NCBI GenBank assembly: GCA_024235895.1 | Contig: JACKLM010000003.1 | Span: 62,001 to 126,000 of the forward strand | Reading direction: 5' to 3' | DNA length: 64,000 nt | From: Burkholderiaceae bacterium | GTDB lineage: Bacteria > Pseudomonadota > Gammaproteobacteria > Burkholderiales > Burkholderiaceae_C | Part shown: piece by piece, positions 34,715 to 42,964 of the stretch | Position numbering within the stretch: the first letter of the stretch is position 1 | Layout of the letters: each line of letters starts with the position of its first letter | Translations under genes and position numbers: made by a program | Notes under the pieces: model-generated | Databases searched by the model: none | Seen by the model: only the letters and a program-made list of their open reading frames with translations | What the model was told of the DNA's origin: nothing

Positions 34715-35758
34715 ATGCCCCATCGCATCTCCATCACCCCCGCCGACCGCAGCTTCGATGCCGGCGACGACGAGACCCTCCTCGCCGCCGCGATCCGCCA
34801 GGGGATCGGCCTGCCCTACGGCTGCCGCGAGGGCGCCTGCGGCTCGTGCAAGAGCCGGCTGGTCGAGGGCCGCGTCGTCCTCGGCGCCCACCTGGACAAG
34901 GCCTTGTCGGCGCAGGAGGAGGCCGAGGGCTGGATCCTGACCTGCTGCGCGACGGCCCAGACGGACTGCATCGTCGAGGCGCGCAGCGTGCCGGGCGCGG
35001 GGCAGTTCCCGGTGCTCAGGTTTCCGACGCGCGTGCTGTCGGTCGACCGGCCTGCGCCCGACGTCGCGATCGTGCGGCTGCAGCTGCCTGCGAACCAGAG
35101 CTTCCAGTACCACGCCGGGCAGTATCTCGAATTCCTCCTGCAAGGCGGTGCGCGGCGCAGCTACAGCATGGCCGTCGCGCCGCAGAACCTGGGCAGCCCG
35201 CCGGCGATCGAGCTGCACATCCGCCACATGCCGGGCGGGCTGTTCACGGACCATGTCTTCGGCGTCATGAAGGAGCGCGACATCCTGCGCATGGAGGGGC
35301 CCTACGGCAGCTTCTTCCTGCGCGAGGACTCGGCGGCACCGATCGTCCTGCTGGCCAGCGGGACCGGGTTCGCGCCGATCAAGGCGATCGTCGAGCACAT
35401 GCGCGCCCAGGGCCTCGAGCGCGACGCGGTGCTGTACTGGGGCTGCCGCCGGCGTGCCGACCTGTACCTGCACGATTGGTGCGAGCGCGCAGCCGCCGAG
35501 CTGCCCTGGCTGCGCTACGTGCCGGTGCTGTCCGAGCCCGCACCCGAGGACGGCTGGAGCGGCCGCACGGGCTTCGTCCACGAGGCGGTGATGGCGGACC
35601 TCCCGGACCTGTCCGGCCATCAGGTCTACGCCTGCGGGGCCCCGGTCATGGTCGACGCCGCACAGCGCGATTTCGTCGCCCGCTGTGCGCTGCCGCCGCA
35701 GTCCTTCTTCGCCGACGCGTTCACGTCCGAGGCCGACAAGCACGGGCCCAAGGCCTGA
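34715..35758 (+). CDS. 2Fe-2S ferredoxin/FAD-NAD(P)H reductase (CDP-6-deoxy-glucoseen reductase-like)
   Basis: A 347-residue electron-transfer flavoprotein. The N-terminal 2Fe-2S ferredoxin domain has Cys ligands in PYGCREGACGSCKSRL and TCCATAQTDC. The FAD domain has RRSYSMAVAP, and the NAD domain has GTGFAPIKAIVEHM and a C-terminal YACGAPVMVDAA. The family includes AscD/RfbI-type and oxygenase reductases. In Burkholderiales the gene often stands alone, so the physiological partner is not known. The ATG at 34715 fits the ferredoxin start. Confidence 0.9.
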   Translation: MPHRISITPADRSFDAGDDETLLAAAIRQGIGLPYGCREGACGSCKSRLVEGRVVLGAHLDKALSAQEEAEGWILTCCATAQTDCIVEARSVPGAGQFPVLRFPTRVLSVDRPAPDVAIVRLQLPANQSFQYHAGQYLEFLLQGGARRSYSMAVAPQNLGSPPAIELHIRHMPGGLFTDHVFGVMKERDILRMEGPYGSFFLREDSAAPIVLLASGTGFAPIKAIVEHMRAQGLERDAVLYWGCRRRADLYLHDWCERAAAELPWLRYVPVLSEPAPEDGWSGRTGFVHEAVMADLPDLSGHQVYACGAPVMVDAAQRDFVARCALPPQSFFADAFTSEADKHGPKA

Positions 35759-35786
35759 GCGTCGCGTCGCGGGACGGGCGACGGCG

Positions 35787-36605
35787 ATGGACCCGCTGGT
35801 CGCGCTGAGCGCGCTGTACGGCAGTGCGATCGGTTTCGTGCTGGCCTTCACCGGCGCCGGCGGCGGCGTGCTGGCGGTGCCGCTGCTGGTCTTCGGGCTC
35901 GACCTGCCGGTCGCGCAGGCGGCGCCGGTGGCGCTGATCGCGGTCGGCACCTCGGCGGCGCTGGGCGCGCTGCTCGGGCTGCGCGAGGGGGTCGTGCGCT
36001 ACCGCGCGGCAGCGCTGATCGGCGCGCTGGCGATGGCGACCGCGCCGCTGGGTGTCTGGCTGGCGGCGCGGCTGCCGCCGCAGCCGTTGCTGCTGGCCTT
36101 CGCCGCGCTGCTGGCCTACACCGCCTGGCGCATGGCGCGCTGGCATCCGGGCGCGCTGGACGAGATCGAACTGGCCAGGGTGCCCTGCGTGCGCGACCCC
36201 GCCGACGGCCGGCTGCGCTGGACGCCGCGCTGCGCGCGCGTGCTCGCCGCCACCGGCGCGGTATCGGGGCTGCTGACCGGGCTGCTCGGGGTCGGCGGCG
36301 GCTTCGTCATCGTGCCGGCGCTGACGCGCGTGACCGACATCGCCGCGCACGGCGTGGCGGCGACCTCGCTGGCGGTGATCGCGCTGGCGAGCCTGGCGGG
36401 CGTGCTCGCCGCCGCCGGCCGCGGTGCGATCGACCCGATGCTCGCGGCCGGCTTTGGCGGCGGCGCGGTGGTCGCGCTGCTGATCGGCCGCCGTGTCGCG
36501 CACCGGCTGCCGCCGGTCGGGCTGCGGCGCGGCTTCGCCGCCGTCAGCGCCGTCGTCGCGGCGCTGATGCTGGCGCGCGCGACCGGCCTGTGGCCGGCGG
36601 CGTGA
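35787..36605 (+). CDS. Sulfite exporter TauE/SafE family protein
   Basis: A 272-residue inner-membrane permease with two TauE/SafE half-repeats, each starting with a Gly-rich motif (AFTGAGGGVLAVPLLVFG; LTGLLGVGGGFVIVPAL). It has about eight hydrophobic helices. Members export sulfite, sulfoacetate or other organosulfur acids, but many are unassigned. It starts 28 bases after the ferredoxin reductase gene and is followed 31 bases later by a methyltransferase, so an operon is possible. Confidence 0.9.
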   Translation: MDPLVALSALYGSAIGFVLAFTGAGGGVLAVPLLVFGLDLPVAQAAPVALIAVGTSAALGALLGLREGVVRYRAAALIGALAMATAPLGVWLAARLPPQPLLLAFAALLAYTAWRMARWHPGALDEIELARVPCVRDPADGRLRWTPRCARVLAATGAVSGLLTGLLGVGGGFVIVPALTRVTDIAAHGVAATSLAVIALASLAGVLAAAGRGAIDPMLAAGFGGGAVVALLIGRRVAHRLPPVGLRRGFAAVSAVVAALMLARATGLWPAA

Positions 36606-36636
36606 GGCGGGCCGTCGATCGAAGCGAACCGACACG

Positions 36637-37284
36637 ATGAAGCCATCCCCACCCGAGCGCGGCGGTTTCGCCGACCCGGCCGGAACCTGGAACCGGCGCT
36701 TCGACGCGCCGGGCTATCTGTTCGGTACCCAGCCGAACGCCTGGCTGCGCGAGCACGCTGGCCTGTGGCAGCCCGGGCAGCGCGTGCTGTGCGTGGCCGA
36801 CGGCGAGGGGCGCAACAGCGTCTGGCTGGCGCAGCGCGGTCTCGTCGTCGACGCCTTCGACATCGCCGCTTCCGGGGTCGCTAAAGCGCGTCGACTCGCC
36901 GCCGAGCGTGGCGTGCAAGTGGCTCTCGCAGTCGCCGACTGCGACGGCTTTGCCTGGCGTGACGAGGCCTGGGACGGCATCGCGGCGATCTTCGTCCAGT
37001 TCGCCGACCCGGCGCTGCGCGCGCGGATGTTCGCGCGCATCGTCGCCGGGTTGAAGCCAGGCGGCACGCTGCTGCTGCAGGGCTACACGCCGCGCCAGCT
37101 CGACTACCGCACCGGCGGTCCGGGCGTGGCCTCGCACCTGTACACCGAGGCGATGCTTCGTGAGGCCTTCGCCGCGCTCGAAGTCGTCGAGCTGCGCGAA
37201 TATGACGCCGAACTGCGCGAAGGCAGCGGCCACTGCGGCATGTCGGCACTGATCGGGTTGGTCGCGCGCAAGCCGCTGCGGTGA
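36637..37284 (+). CDS. Class I SAM-dependent methyltransferase
   Basis: A 215-residue cytosolic methyltransferase. Motif I is VLCVADGEGRNSVWLAQRG (a TehB/UbiE-like variant), followed by VVDAFDIAASGVAKARRLA, the motif II-III region DGIAAIFVQFADPALRARM and GLKPGGTLLLQGYTP. The N-terminus WNRRFDAPGYLFGTQPNAWL is characteristic of small 'FGTQPN' methyltransferases related to tellurite-resistance/thiopurine types. The substrate is not known. Confidence 0.88.
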   Translation: MKPSPPERGGFADPAGTWNRRFDAPGYLFGTQPNAWLREHAGLWQPGQRVLCVADGEGRNSVWLAQRGLVVDAFDIAASGVAKARRLAAERGVQVALAVADCDGFAWRDEAWDGIAAIFVQFADPALRARMFARIVAGLKPGGTLLLQGYTPRQLDYRTGGPGVASHLYTEAMLREAFAALEVVELREYDAELREGSGHCGMSALIGLVARKPLR

Positions 37285-37440
37285 GGCCGGCAGCGGCGCT
37301 GCGCGCTGCGCGTGCCCCCTCGCGGTTGCCCGCTGCCGCCGGGGCGAATGGGTGTGCCAGCGCATGCGTGGCGCGCGCGTCGCCGACGGCCCAGGGCGGA
37401 TGCGTCGCGGCCGCCGCCGGGCGGGCCGGGCATGGCGCGG

Positions 37441-38196
37441 TCAGAGCACGGGCAGCACCCGCGCCAGGCCGTCGATCGTACGCACCTGCACCGCACCGCC
37501 GAACGCTGCGACCAGCGCCGTGTGCAGCGCCGGGTCGTCGGCGTCGGCGTGTGCCCGCACGCGGCCGGCGGCGAGCACCAGCACGCGGTCGGCAGCCAGC
37601 GCCAGCGGCAGGTCGTGCAGCACGGTGACGACGGTGTGCGTCGGCGCCAGCCGGCGCGCCAGCCGCGCCAGCGCGACCTGGTGCGGCGCATCGAGGTGCG
37701 TCGTCGGCTCGTCGAGCAGCAGCACCGGCGCCTCGGTCGCGAGCGCGCGCGCCAGCAGCACGCGCTGGCGCTCGCCGCCGGAGAGCTGTTGCAGCCGCCG
37801 GCCGGCCCAGGCACTGCACTCGGTCAGCGCCATCGCGCGTTCGACCGCCGCCTCGTCCCGCGGCGCCATCGCACCGAACAGGCCGGTGTGCGGCAGCCGG
37901 CCCAGCGCGACCGTCTCGCGTGCCGTCAGCTCGCCCGTCGTGTCGCTACCCTGCGACAGCCAGGCCAACGCGCGTCCGCGCTCGTCCGCGGCCCAGTCTG
38001 CCAACGCGCGGCCGGCCAGCGCGACCGAGCCGCGATCGGGCTGCAGCAGCCCCGCGAGCACGCGCAGCAGCGTCGACTTGCCGGCACCGTTCGGGCCGAC
38101 GATCGCGGTCCAGCCGGGGTCGAAGCGCGCGCTGACGCCTTGCAGCACCGGCCGCCCGCCGAGCCGCGCGTGGATCTCCGTGGCCTGCAGCCTCAT
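37441..38196 (-). CDS. btuD: Cobalamin ABC transporter ATP-binding protein
   Basis: A 251-residue ABC ATPase with Walker A VGPNGAGKSTLL, Q-loop LSQGS, signature LSGGERQRVLLARALA, Walker B VLLLDEPT and H-loop LHDLPLA. It belongs to the iron/B12-type importers. The start at 38196 (MRLQATEIHARLGG) matches the family; a GTG at 38334 would add a 46-residue low-complexity leader and begin only 4 bases after the permease stop. It is the last gene of the btuB-btuF-btuC-btuD run under a cobalamin riboswitch, which is the main evidence for B12 over haem or siderophore. Confidence 0.9.
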   Translation of the reverse strand: MRLQATEIHARLGGRPVLQGVSARFDPGWTAIVGPNGAGKSTLLRVLAGLLQPDRGSVALAGRALADWAADERGRALAWLSQGSDTTGELTARETVALGRLPHTGLFGAMAPRDEAAVERAMALTECSAWAGRRLQQLSGGERQRVLLARALATEAPVLLLDEPTTHLDAPHQVALARLARRLAPTHTVVTVLHDLPLALAADRVLVLAAGRVRAHADADDPALHTALVAAFGGAVQVRTIDGLARVLPVL

Positions 38197-38338
38197 CGGG
38201 CCGATCCCTGCGGCGACGTCTGCGTCGAACCCGGTGCCGAACCCTGCGCCAGCCGCCGTGCCAGCCGCGGGGTCGATGCCTCGCCGCACACGGCGGTGGG
38301 AGAGGGCCGGATGTTGAGCTTCATCGTCGTGCACCCCT

Positions 38339-39424
38339 TCATCCCAGCCCGCGCCGATGCAGCAGCCACAGCAGGTAGCCGCCGCCCAGCAGCGCCGTCA
38401 GCGCGCCGACCGGCAGCTCCTGCGGCGCCGCCAGCGACCGCGCGAGCAGGTCCGAGGCCAGCAGCAGCACGCCGCCGGCGGCGGCACTGGCCGCGATCAG
38501 GTAGCCATGGCGCGACGGCGCCGCGCGGCGCACCAGGTGCGGCGCGACCAACCCGACGAAGGCCACCAGCCCGGCCTGCGAGACCGCCAGCGCGGTGGCC
38601 AGCGCGAGCAGCGCGACCAGCGCCAGCCGCAGCCGCGCCAACGGCAGCCCGAGCGTCGCGGCGGTGTCCTCGCCCAGCGTCAGCGCGTCCAGCGCGCGCG
38701 CCAGCCGCAGCGCCGGCGGCAGCAGCAGCGCCAGCCCGGCGCCGAGCAGCGCGACCGCCGGCCACGCGAGCAGCGCCGTGCTGCCGAGCAGGAAGGCCTG
38801 CTTGCCGCGCAGCGCGTCGGGGACCCAGGTCGTCACGAGGTCGCTCGCCGCGCCCAGCGCGACGCCGACGACGACGCCGGCCAGCAGCAGCCTTAGCGTG
38901 TGCAGCGCGCCGCGCGCCAGCAGCAGCGTCAGCGCGACGCCGGCCAGCGCGCCGGCGAAGGCGGCGCCGACGATCCCGATCCGCGCCATCCACGCGGCGC
39001 TGGCGATCGTCATCGCCTGCCCGGCGATCGCGCCGCCGGCCAGCACCAGCACGACGCCCAGCGCCGCGCCCGATGCGGTGCCGAGCAGGTAGGGGTCGGC
39101 CAGCGGGTTGCGCAGCAGCCCCTGCGCGATCGCGCCGGCCATGCCGAGCAGCGCCCCGGTGGCGAGCGCGCCCAGCGTGCGCGGGGCGCGGATCTGGCCC
39201 AGGATCAGCGCCGCCTGGCCGTCGTCGGCAGCGCGCCAGGCCTGCCAGTCGGCATGCCAGGCCGCGAGCGACAGCCCCTGCGCGCCCGTCATCAGCCCGA
39301 GCAGCAGCAGCAGGATCGCCGCCAGCGCCAGCGTCCACGCGAGCTGGCGCCGGCGCCGCGCGTCGCGGTCGACGACGCCGTCGCCGGCATGGCCGGCGCG
39401 CAGCAGGGCGTCCGGGCGGCTCAT
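38339..39424 (-). CDS. btuC: Cobalamin ABC transporter permease (FecCD family)
   Basis: A 361-residue inner-membrane permease with about nine to ten helices, of the BtuC/FecCD type (LGQIRAPRTLGALATGALLG, then AIAQGLLRNPLADPYLLG and GLVAFVGLVAPHLVRR). The family blocks GLLRNPLADP and FVGLVAPHL are intact. The start at 39424 (MSRPDALL) has a purine-rich GAAGGG 8-13 bases upstream. It sits between btuF and btuD on the minus strand. Confidence 0.92.
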   Translation of the reverse strand: MSRPDALLRAGHAGDGVVDRDARRRRQLAWTLALAAILLLLLGLMTGAQGLSLAAWHADWQAWRAADDGQAALILGQIRAPRTLGALATGALLGMAGAIAQGLLRNPLADPYLLGTASGAALGVVLVLAGGAIAGQAMTIASAAWMARIGIVGAAFAGALAGVALTLLLARGALHTLRLLLAGVVVGVALGAASDLVTTWVPDALRGKQAFLLGSTALLAWPAVALLGAGLALLLPPALRLARALDALTLGEDTAATLGLPLARLRLALVALLALATALAVSQAGLVAFVGLVAPHLVRRAAPSRHGYLIAASAAAGGVLLLASDLLARSLAAPQELPVGALTALLGGGYLLWLLHRRGLG

Positions 39425-39500
39425 GGGCGGCCCTTCGCGCAGCGTGCGAACGCGCCAGGCGGGGGCCATTGCCCGCTTCGCGGCGGCCGGGCGGGCGCGT

Positions 39501-40520
39501 TCATCGGACCCCCTGCGCCGCGTCGCGGCGTGGCGCGCGCGCAGACGCCAGCGCCGGTGCCGGCAGCGCCGCGATGCAGTCGGCGATGCGCGCCGCGGCC
39601 TCGCCCAGGCGCGGGCCGGGGCGGGTCAGCAGGTCGTAGGTCGCGCGCTCGAAGCCGCAGGCGCGGCCGTCGCGAAGCGCCGCCAGCGCACTCCAGCCGG
39701 GCCGGCGCGGCATCGCCTCGACCTCGTCGTGCCGCGCGATCACGAGCTCGGGCTGCGCGCGCAGCACGAATTCCGGATTCAGCGCCGGAAAAGGCCCGAG
39801 CCCGGCCGGCACGATATTGCCGATCCCGATCCGGGCCAGCGTCTGGCCGACGAACGAGGCCGCGCCGGCGGCGTGCGGGCCGCCGTCGACCTCGAAGTAG
39901 GCGCGCCGGCCGCGCCAGGCCGGCGGCACGCGCGCCGCTGCGGCGTCGAGCCCCTGCTGCACGCGCTGCCAGGCCTGGCGACCGCGCTCGGGATCGCCCA
40001 GCAGCGTCGCCAGCGCCAGCAGGCTGCGCTCGACGTCGGCGTGGCGGTCGGAGTCGAAGGCCAGCACGCGCAGCCCGAGCGCCTCCAGCCGCTCGGCCAG
40101 CCGCGCCGAGCGCGCCATCAGCACGATATCCGGGCGCAGCGCGACGACCGCCTCCGGCGGCGTATCGTCCAGCCCGCCCAGGCGCGGCAGCGCAGCGATC
40201 TCGGGCGGCCAGTCGACATAGCGGTCGATGCCGACGAGGCGCTCGCAGCCGCCGAGCGCGCACACGGTCTCGGTCAGCGAGGGCAGCAGGCTGACGATGC
40301 GCGCCGGCGGCGCAACAAGCCGCAGCTCGACGCCGCGGTCGTCGCGCACGCGGATCTCGGCCGCGGCCGGCGCCGCGGCCAGCGCCAGCAGCAGCGCCAA
40401 CACGTGCGCCCACTGCGGCCAGCCGGGCGCGGCACCCCACACGCCGCGCGGCCGGCGCAGCCGCGGCTGGCGCCCGGGCCGGCGCGCGGGCGGGATCGGG
40501 GCCGGGGACAAGCGCGACAT
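39501..40520 (-). CDS. btuF: Cobalamin periplasmic binding protein (BtuF-like)
   Basis: A 339-residue helical-backbone metal receptor. A signal peptide (HVLALLLALAAAPAAAEI) follows an Arg/Pro-rich leader. The conserved ARIVSLLPSLTETVCALGGC, then LPRLGGLDDTPPEAVVALRPDIV (written in parts) and WQRVQQGLDAA correspond to the BtuF/FepB fold, and FVGQTLARIGIGNIVP is typical of the C-lobe. It delivers B12 to BtuCD. It is placed directly after btuB in the riboswitch-controlled operon. Confidence 0.9.
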   Translation of the reverse strand: MSRLSPAPIPPARRPGRQPRLRRPRGVWGAAPGWPQWAHVLALLLALAAAPAAAEIRVRDDRGVELRLVAPPARIVSLLPSLTETVCALGGCERLVGIDRYVDWPPEIAALPRLGGLDDTPPEAVVALRPDIVLMARSARLAERLEALGLRVLAFDSDRHADVERSLLALATLLGDPERGRQAWQRVQQGLDAAAARVPPAWRGRRAYFEVDGGPHAAGAASFVGQTLARIGIGNIVPAGLGPFPALNPEFVLRAQPELVIARHDEVEAMPRRPGWSALAALRDGRACGFERATYDLLTRPGPRLGEAAARIADCIAALPAPALASARAPRRDAAQGVR

Positions 40521-40536
40521 CGCCCGCGATCCGTCG

Positions 40537-42432
40537 TCAGCGTGCCCCGACGCGCAGCGTCAGCAACCACTCGCGGCCGGGCTGCTCGTAGCCGCGCACG
40601 GTCTCGTAGCGCTCGTCGGCGGCGTTGTTGACCACCAGCCCGATCGCCCAGCCCGGGGGCAGCGGCGCCGCTGCCCACTCGGCGCGCAGGTCCAGCGTGC
40701 GGTAGCCCGCCAGCCGCACCGTATTGGCGGCATCGTCGAAACGGCGGCCGAACGCGGCCAGCGTCGCGCCCAGGTCCAGCGGGCCGACGCGGCCGTCGGC
40801 CGCCAGCCGCAGGCTGTCCTCGGCGCGCCGCGGCAGCAGCAGCCCCTGCTGCGGGCTGCCTTCGGTGACGTTGCGCGGGTCGAGATGGTCCAGGCTCGCG
40901 GTCCAGCGCCAGCCGGCCCAGCGGCCCTCGGCGCTCGCGGTCCAGCCGCGCACGCGGGTGCGCGGCACGTTGGCCGGCGCCGGGCCCGGCGTGATCCAGC
41001 CGCGGATGCGGTGGTCGAACCAGGCCAGCCGCGCGGTCGCCGACTGCCCGGTCCACTGCAGCGCGAGCTCGCCATGCTCGCCTTCCTCGGGCAGCAGGTC
41101 GGGGTTGCTCCAGCCCGGGTAGTACAGCAGGTTGAAGCTCGGGGCGACGAAGCTGGTGCCGGCCGACGCGCTGGCGCGCCATGCGGGCGCGATGTCCAGC
41201 CCATAGGCGAGCGCGCCGGTGGTCTGGTGGCCGAACTGCGAGTTGCGGTCGCGCCGCACGCTGGCCTGCCAGTGGTGCGCGCCGGCGCGGCCGTTCAGCC
41301 CCGCGGCCAGCGCGTCGATGCGGCGCTCGGCTACATCGAACGGCACCCCCGGCTTGGTGACCGACTGCTCGACGCGCTCGGCGAGCAGCAGCAGCGTGCC
41401 GGCGCGCGTGGCCAGCGTGTTCTCCCACGCGAGCTGGCGCTGCACGGTGCCGATGGTGCCGATCTCGGCCCAGGGCGACGCGCTGGCCTGGGTCTCGTAG
41501 TCGTCGGTCGAGCGGCCGAGCTGGATCCGCGTGCGCCAGCCCGCCAGCGGCGTCCCGGCCAGCTGCAGCGAGACGCTGCCGCTGCGCAGCCCGGCGCGCG
41601 GGTCGACGCCGGGGGCGGCGAGGCCGTCGTCGGTGCGGGTGACGCCGTCGGCGTGCAGCGCCTGCAGCTCGGCGCGCCAGCCGGAGGCGAAGCGCCAGCC
41701 GAGCCGCGCGTGGCCGGCGGCCTGGCGCCAGCCGTCACGGTCGGGGTCGAAGCTGCCGAAGGGCTCGTCGGCGTTGGTCGCCGAGAAGCCGTCGGTGCGG
41801 ACATGCTCGATGCCGCCGGCGAAGTCCCAGTCGCCGCTGCCGCCACGGCCGTGCAGCGCCAGCGCGCGGTGCGCGTGGCTGCCCAGCGTGGCGCGCGCGC
41901 CCCAGGCCGGCGCGGCCGCGCCGGCGCGGGTGAAGACCTGCACCACGCCGCCGACGGCGTCGCTGCCGTACAGTGCCGAAAGCGGGCCGCGGACGATCTC
42001 GATGCGCTCGATCGCATCCAGCGGCAGGCTCTCCCAGGCCGGCGCGCCGACGCTCGCGGAGCCGACGCGAACGCCGTCGACCAGCAGCAGCACGTGGCGC
42101 GACTCCAGCCCGCGCAGCGACAGCGAGCTGCTCTTGCCGGCGCCGCCGTAGGCCGAGAACTGCACCCCCGGCTGCTGCGCGAGCACCTCGGCCAGCGTGC
42201 GGCCGGCGGCGCGGTCGAGAGCGGCGCGGTCGACGACCGTGACCTCGGCCAGCGCCTCGTCGACGCGCGTCGGCGTCCGCGTGGCGGTGATGACGATCGA
42301 CGCGTCGGACGGTGGCGACCCGGCGGCGACGACGGCGGGGGTCTGCGCCGCGAGCGGCAACGCGGACAAGGCGAGGCATGCGGCGGCCAGCGGGCGACGC
42401 GCGACCCCGAACGAGGAACTGAACTTGGACAT
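40537..42432 (-). CDS. btuB: TonB-dependent vitamin B12 receptor
   Basis: A 631-residue outer-membrane receptor. The start at 42432 gives MSKFSSSFGVARRPL and a signal peptide ending LPLAAQ. The TonB-box region SIVITATRTPT is followed by the plug (AEVLAQQPGVQFSAYGG; LSLRGLESRHVLLLVDGVRV; IERIEIVRGPLSALYGSDAV). The remainder is a 22-strand-type barrel ending in an aromatic-poor strand (LLTLRVGAR). The plug style is BtuB-like. The upstream cobalamin riboswitch fixes the substrate assignment. A frame extension to 42495 exists but is not supported. Confidence 0.94.
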   Translation of the reverse strand: MSKFSSSFGVARRPLAAACLALSALPLAAQTPAVVAAGSPPSDASIVITATRTPTRVDEALAEVTVVDRAALDRAAGRTLAEVLAQQPGVQFSAYGGAGKSSSLSLRGLESRHVLLLVDGVRVGSASVGAPAWESLPLDAIERIEIVRGPLSALYGSDAVGGVVQVFTRAGAAAPAWGARATLGSHAHRALALHGRGGSGDWDFAGGIEHVRTDGFSATNADEPFGSFDPDRDGWRQAAGHARLGWRFASGWRAELQALHADGVTRTDDGLAAPGVDPRAGLRSGSVSLQLAGTPLAGWRTRIQLGRSTDDYETQASASPWAEIGTIGTVQRQLAWENTLATRAGTLLLLAERVEQSVTKPGVPFDVAERRIDALAAGLNGRAGAHHWQASVRRDRNSQFGHQTTGALAYGLDIAPAWRASASAGTSFVAPSFNLLYYPGWSNPDLLPEEGEHGELALQWTGQSATARLAWFDHRIRGWITPGPAPANVPRTRVRGWTASAEGRWAGWRWTASLDHLDPRNVTEGSPQQGLLLPRRAEDSLRLAADGRVGPLDLGATLAAFGRRFDDAANTVRLAGYRTLDLRAEWAAAPLPPGWAIGLVVNNAADERYETVRGYEQPGREWLLTLRVGAR

Positions 42433-42500
42433 GGATGGACCCGGGTCGACGCCCGGCAGCAAGCCGTGCGCGCCGGATCCCCCGCCGGCATGCACCTCAC

Positions 42501-42522
42501 GGCGCGCCGCGCGCGGCGCGCC
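42501..42522 (-). promoter_or_regulatory. Perfect GC hairpin between riboswitch and btuB
   Basis: GGCGCGCC-GCGCGC-GGCGCGCC, 8-bp perfect arms, lies after the riboswitch core and about 70 bases before the btuB ATG. It has no T-tract. It could be part of the expression platform (anti-anti-terminator or RBS control). Confidence 0.5.
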
Positions 42523-42524
42523 CC

Positions 42525-42740
42525 TATGCTGGCCGGTATCCGGGCTGGCGGAGACGACCCGTGTGTCCTTCCCAGGCGCCGCCCCGTCATCAAGACGAGG
42601 CCGCGCGCCCAGTGGAGCCCGACACGAGCGGGAGGGGCGCCGAAAAGCGCCGCCTCCGTCCGCTTACCGTTGCGGGGGCAGCTCAGGTTGGGTCGCCCGG
42701 CGCGAGTCCGCGCGTCCCTCCTGATTCCCGTTGAACTGCA
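42525..42740 (-). ncRNA. Cobalamin riboswitch
   Basis: On the minus strand the conserved B12 elements appear in order: AACGGGAATCAGG; the B12-box block GCCCCCGCAACGGTAAG (about 42661-42679); CACTGGGC and GGGAAGG; and the 3' CCAGCCCGGATACC (42535-42548). The next gene is btuB, so excess adenosylcobalamin is expected to shut off the whole btu operon. The exact edges are approximate. A separate hairpin (GCACCGCCG / CGGCGGTGC, 42738-42760) lies just upstream. Confidence 0.93.
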
Positions 42741-42883
42741 CCGCCGGGAGTCGGCGGTGCGAGCACCAGCGGGCCGATCATAGCCTCGAGCGACGCGGGC
42801 GCTTTCGATTTCAGACCTGACCCTCGCGCTGCTCCTCGCGCGACCCTCGCGCTGCTCGAGCCGGCAGCGCGGGTGGCGATCCC

Positions 42884-42889
42884 TACAAT
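42884..42889 (+). promoter_or_regulatory. -10 box TACAAT of the phosphomannomutase gene
   Basis: TACAAT lies 75 bases before the ATG at 42965. Upstream is a 16-base direct repeat (GACCCTCGCGCTGCTC at 42819-42834 and 42842-42857). Confidence 0.45.
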
Positions 42890-42964
42890 CCCGCCGTCTC
42901 GCGCCGGCCCTGCCACCGGCCCGGCCCATCTCGCCACCGACCGCCGCCCCGCCGGCCGCCCCGC

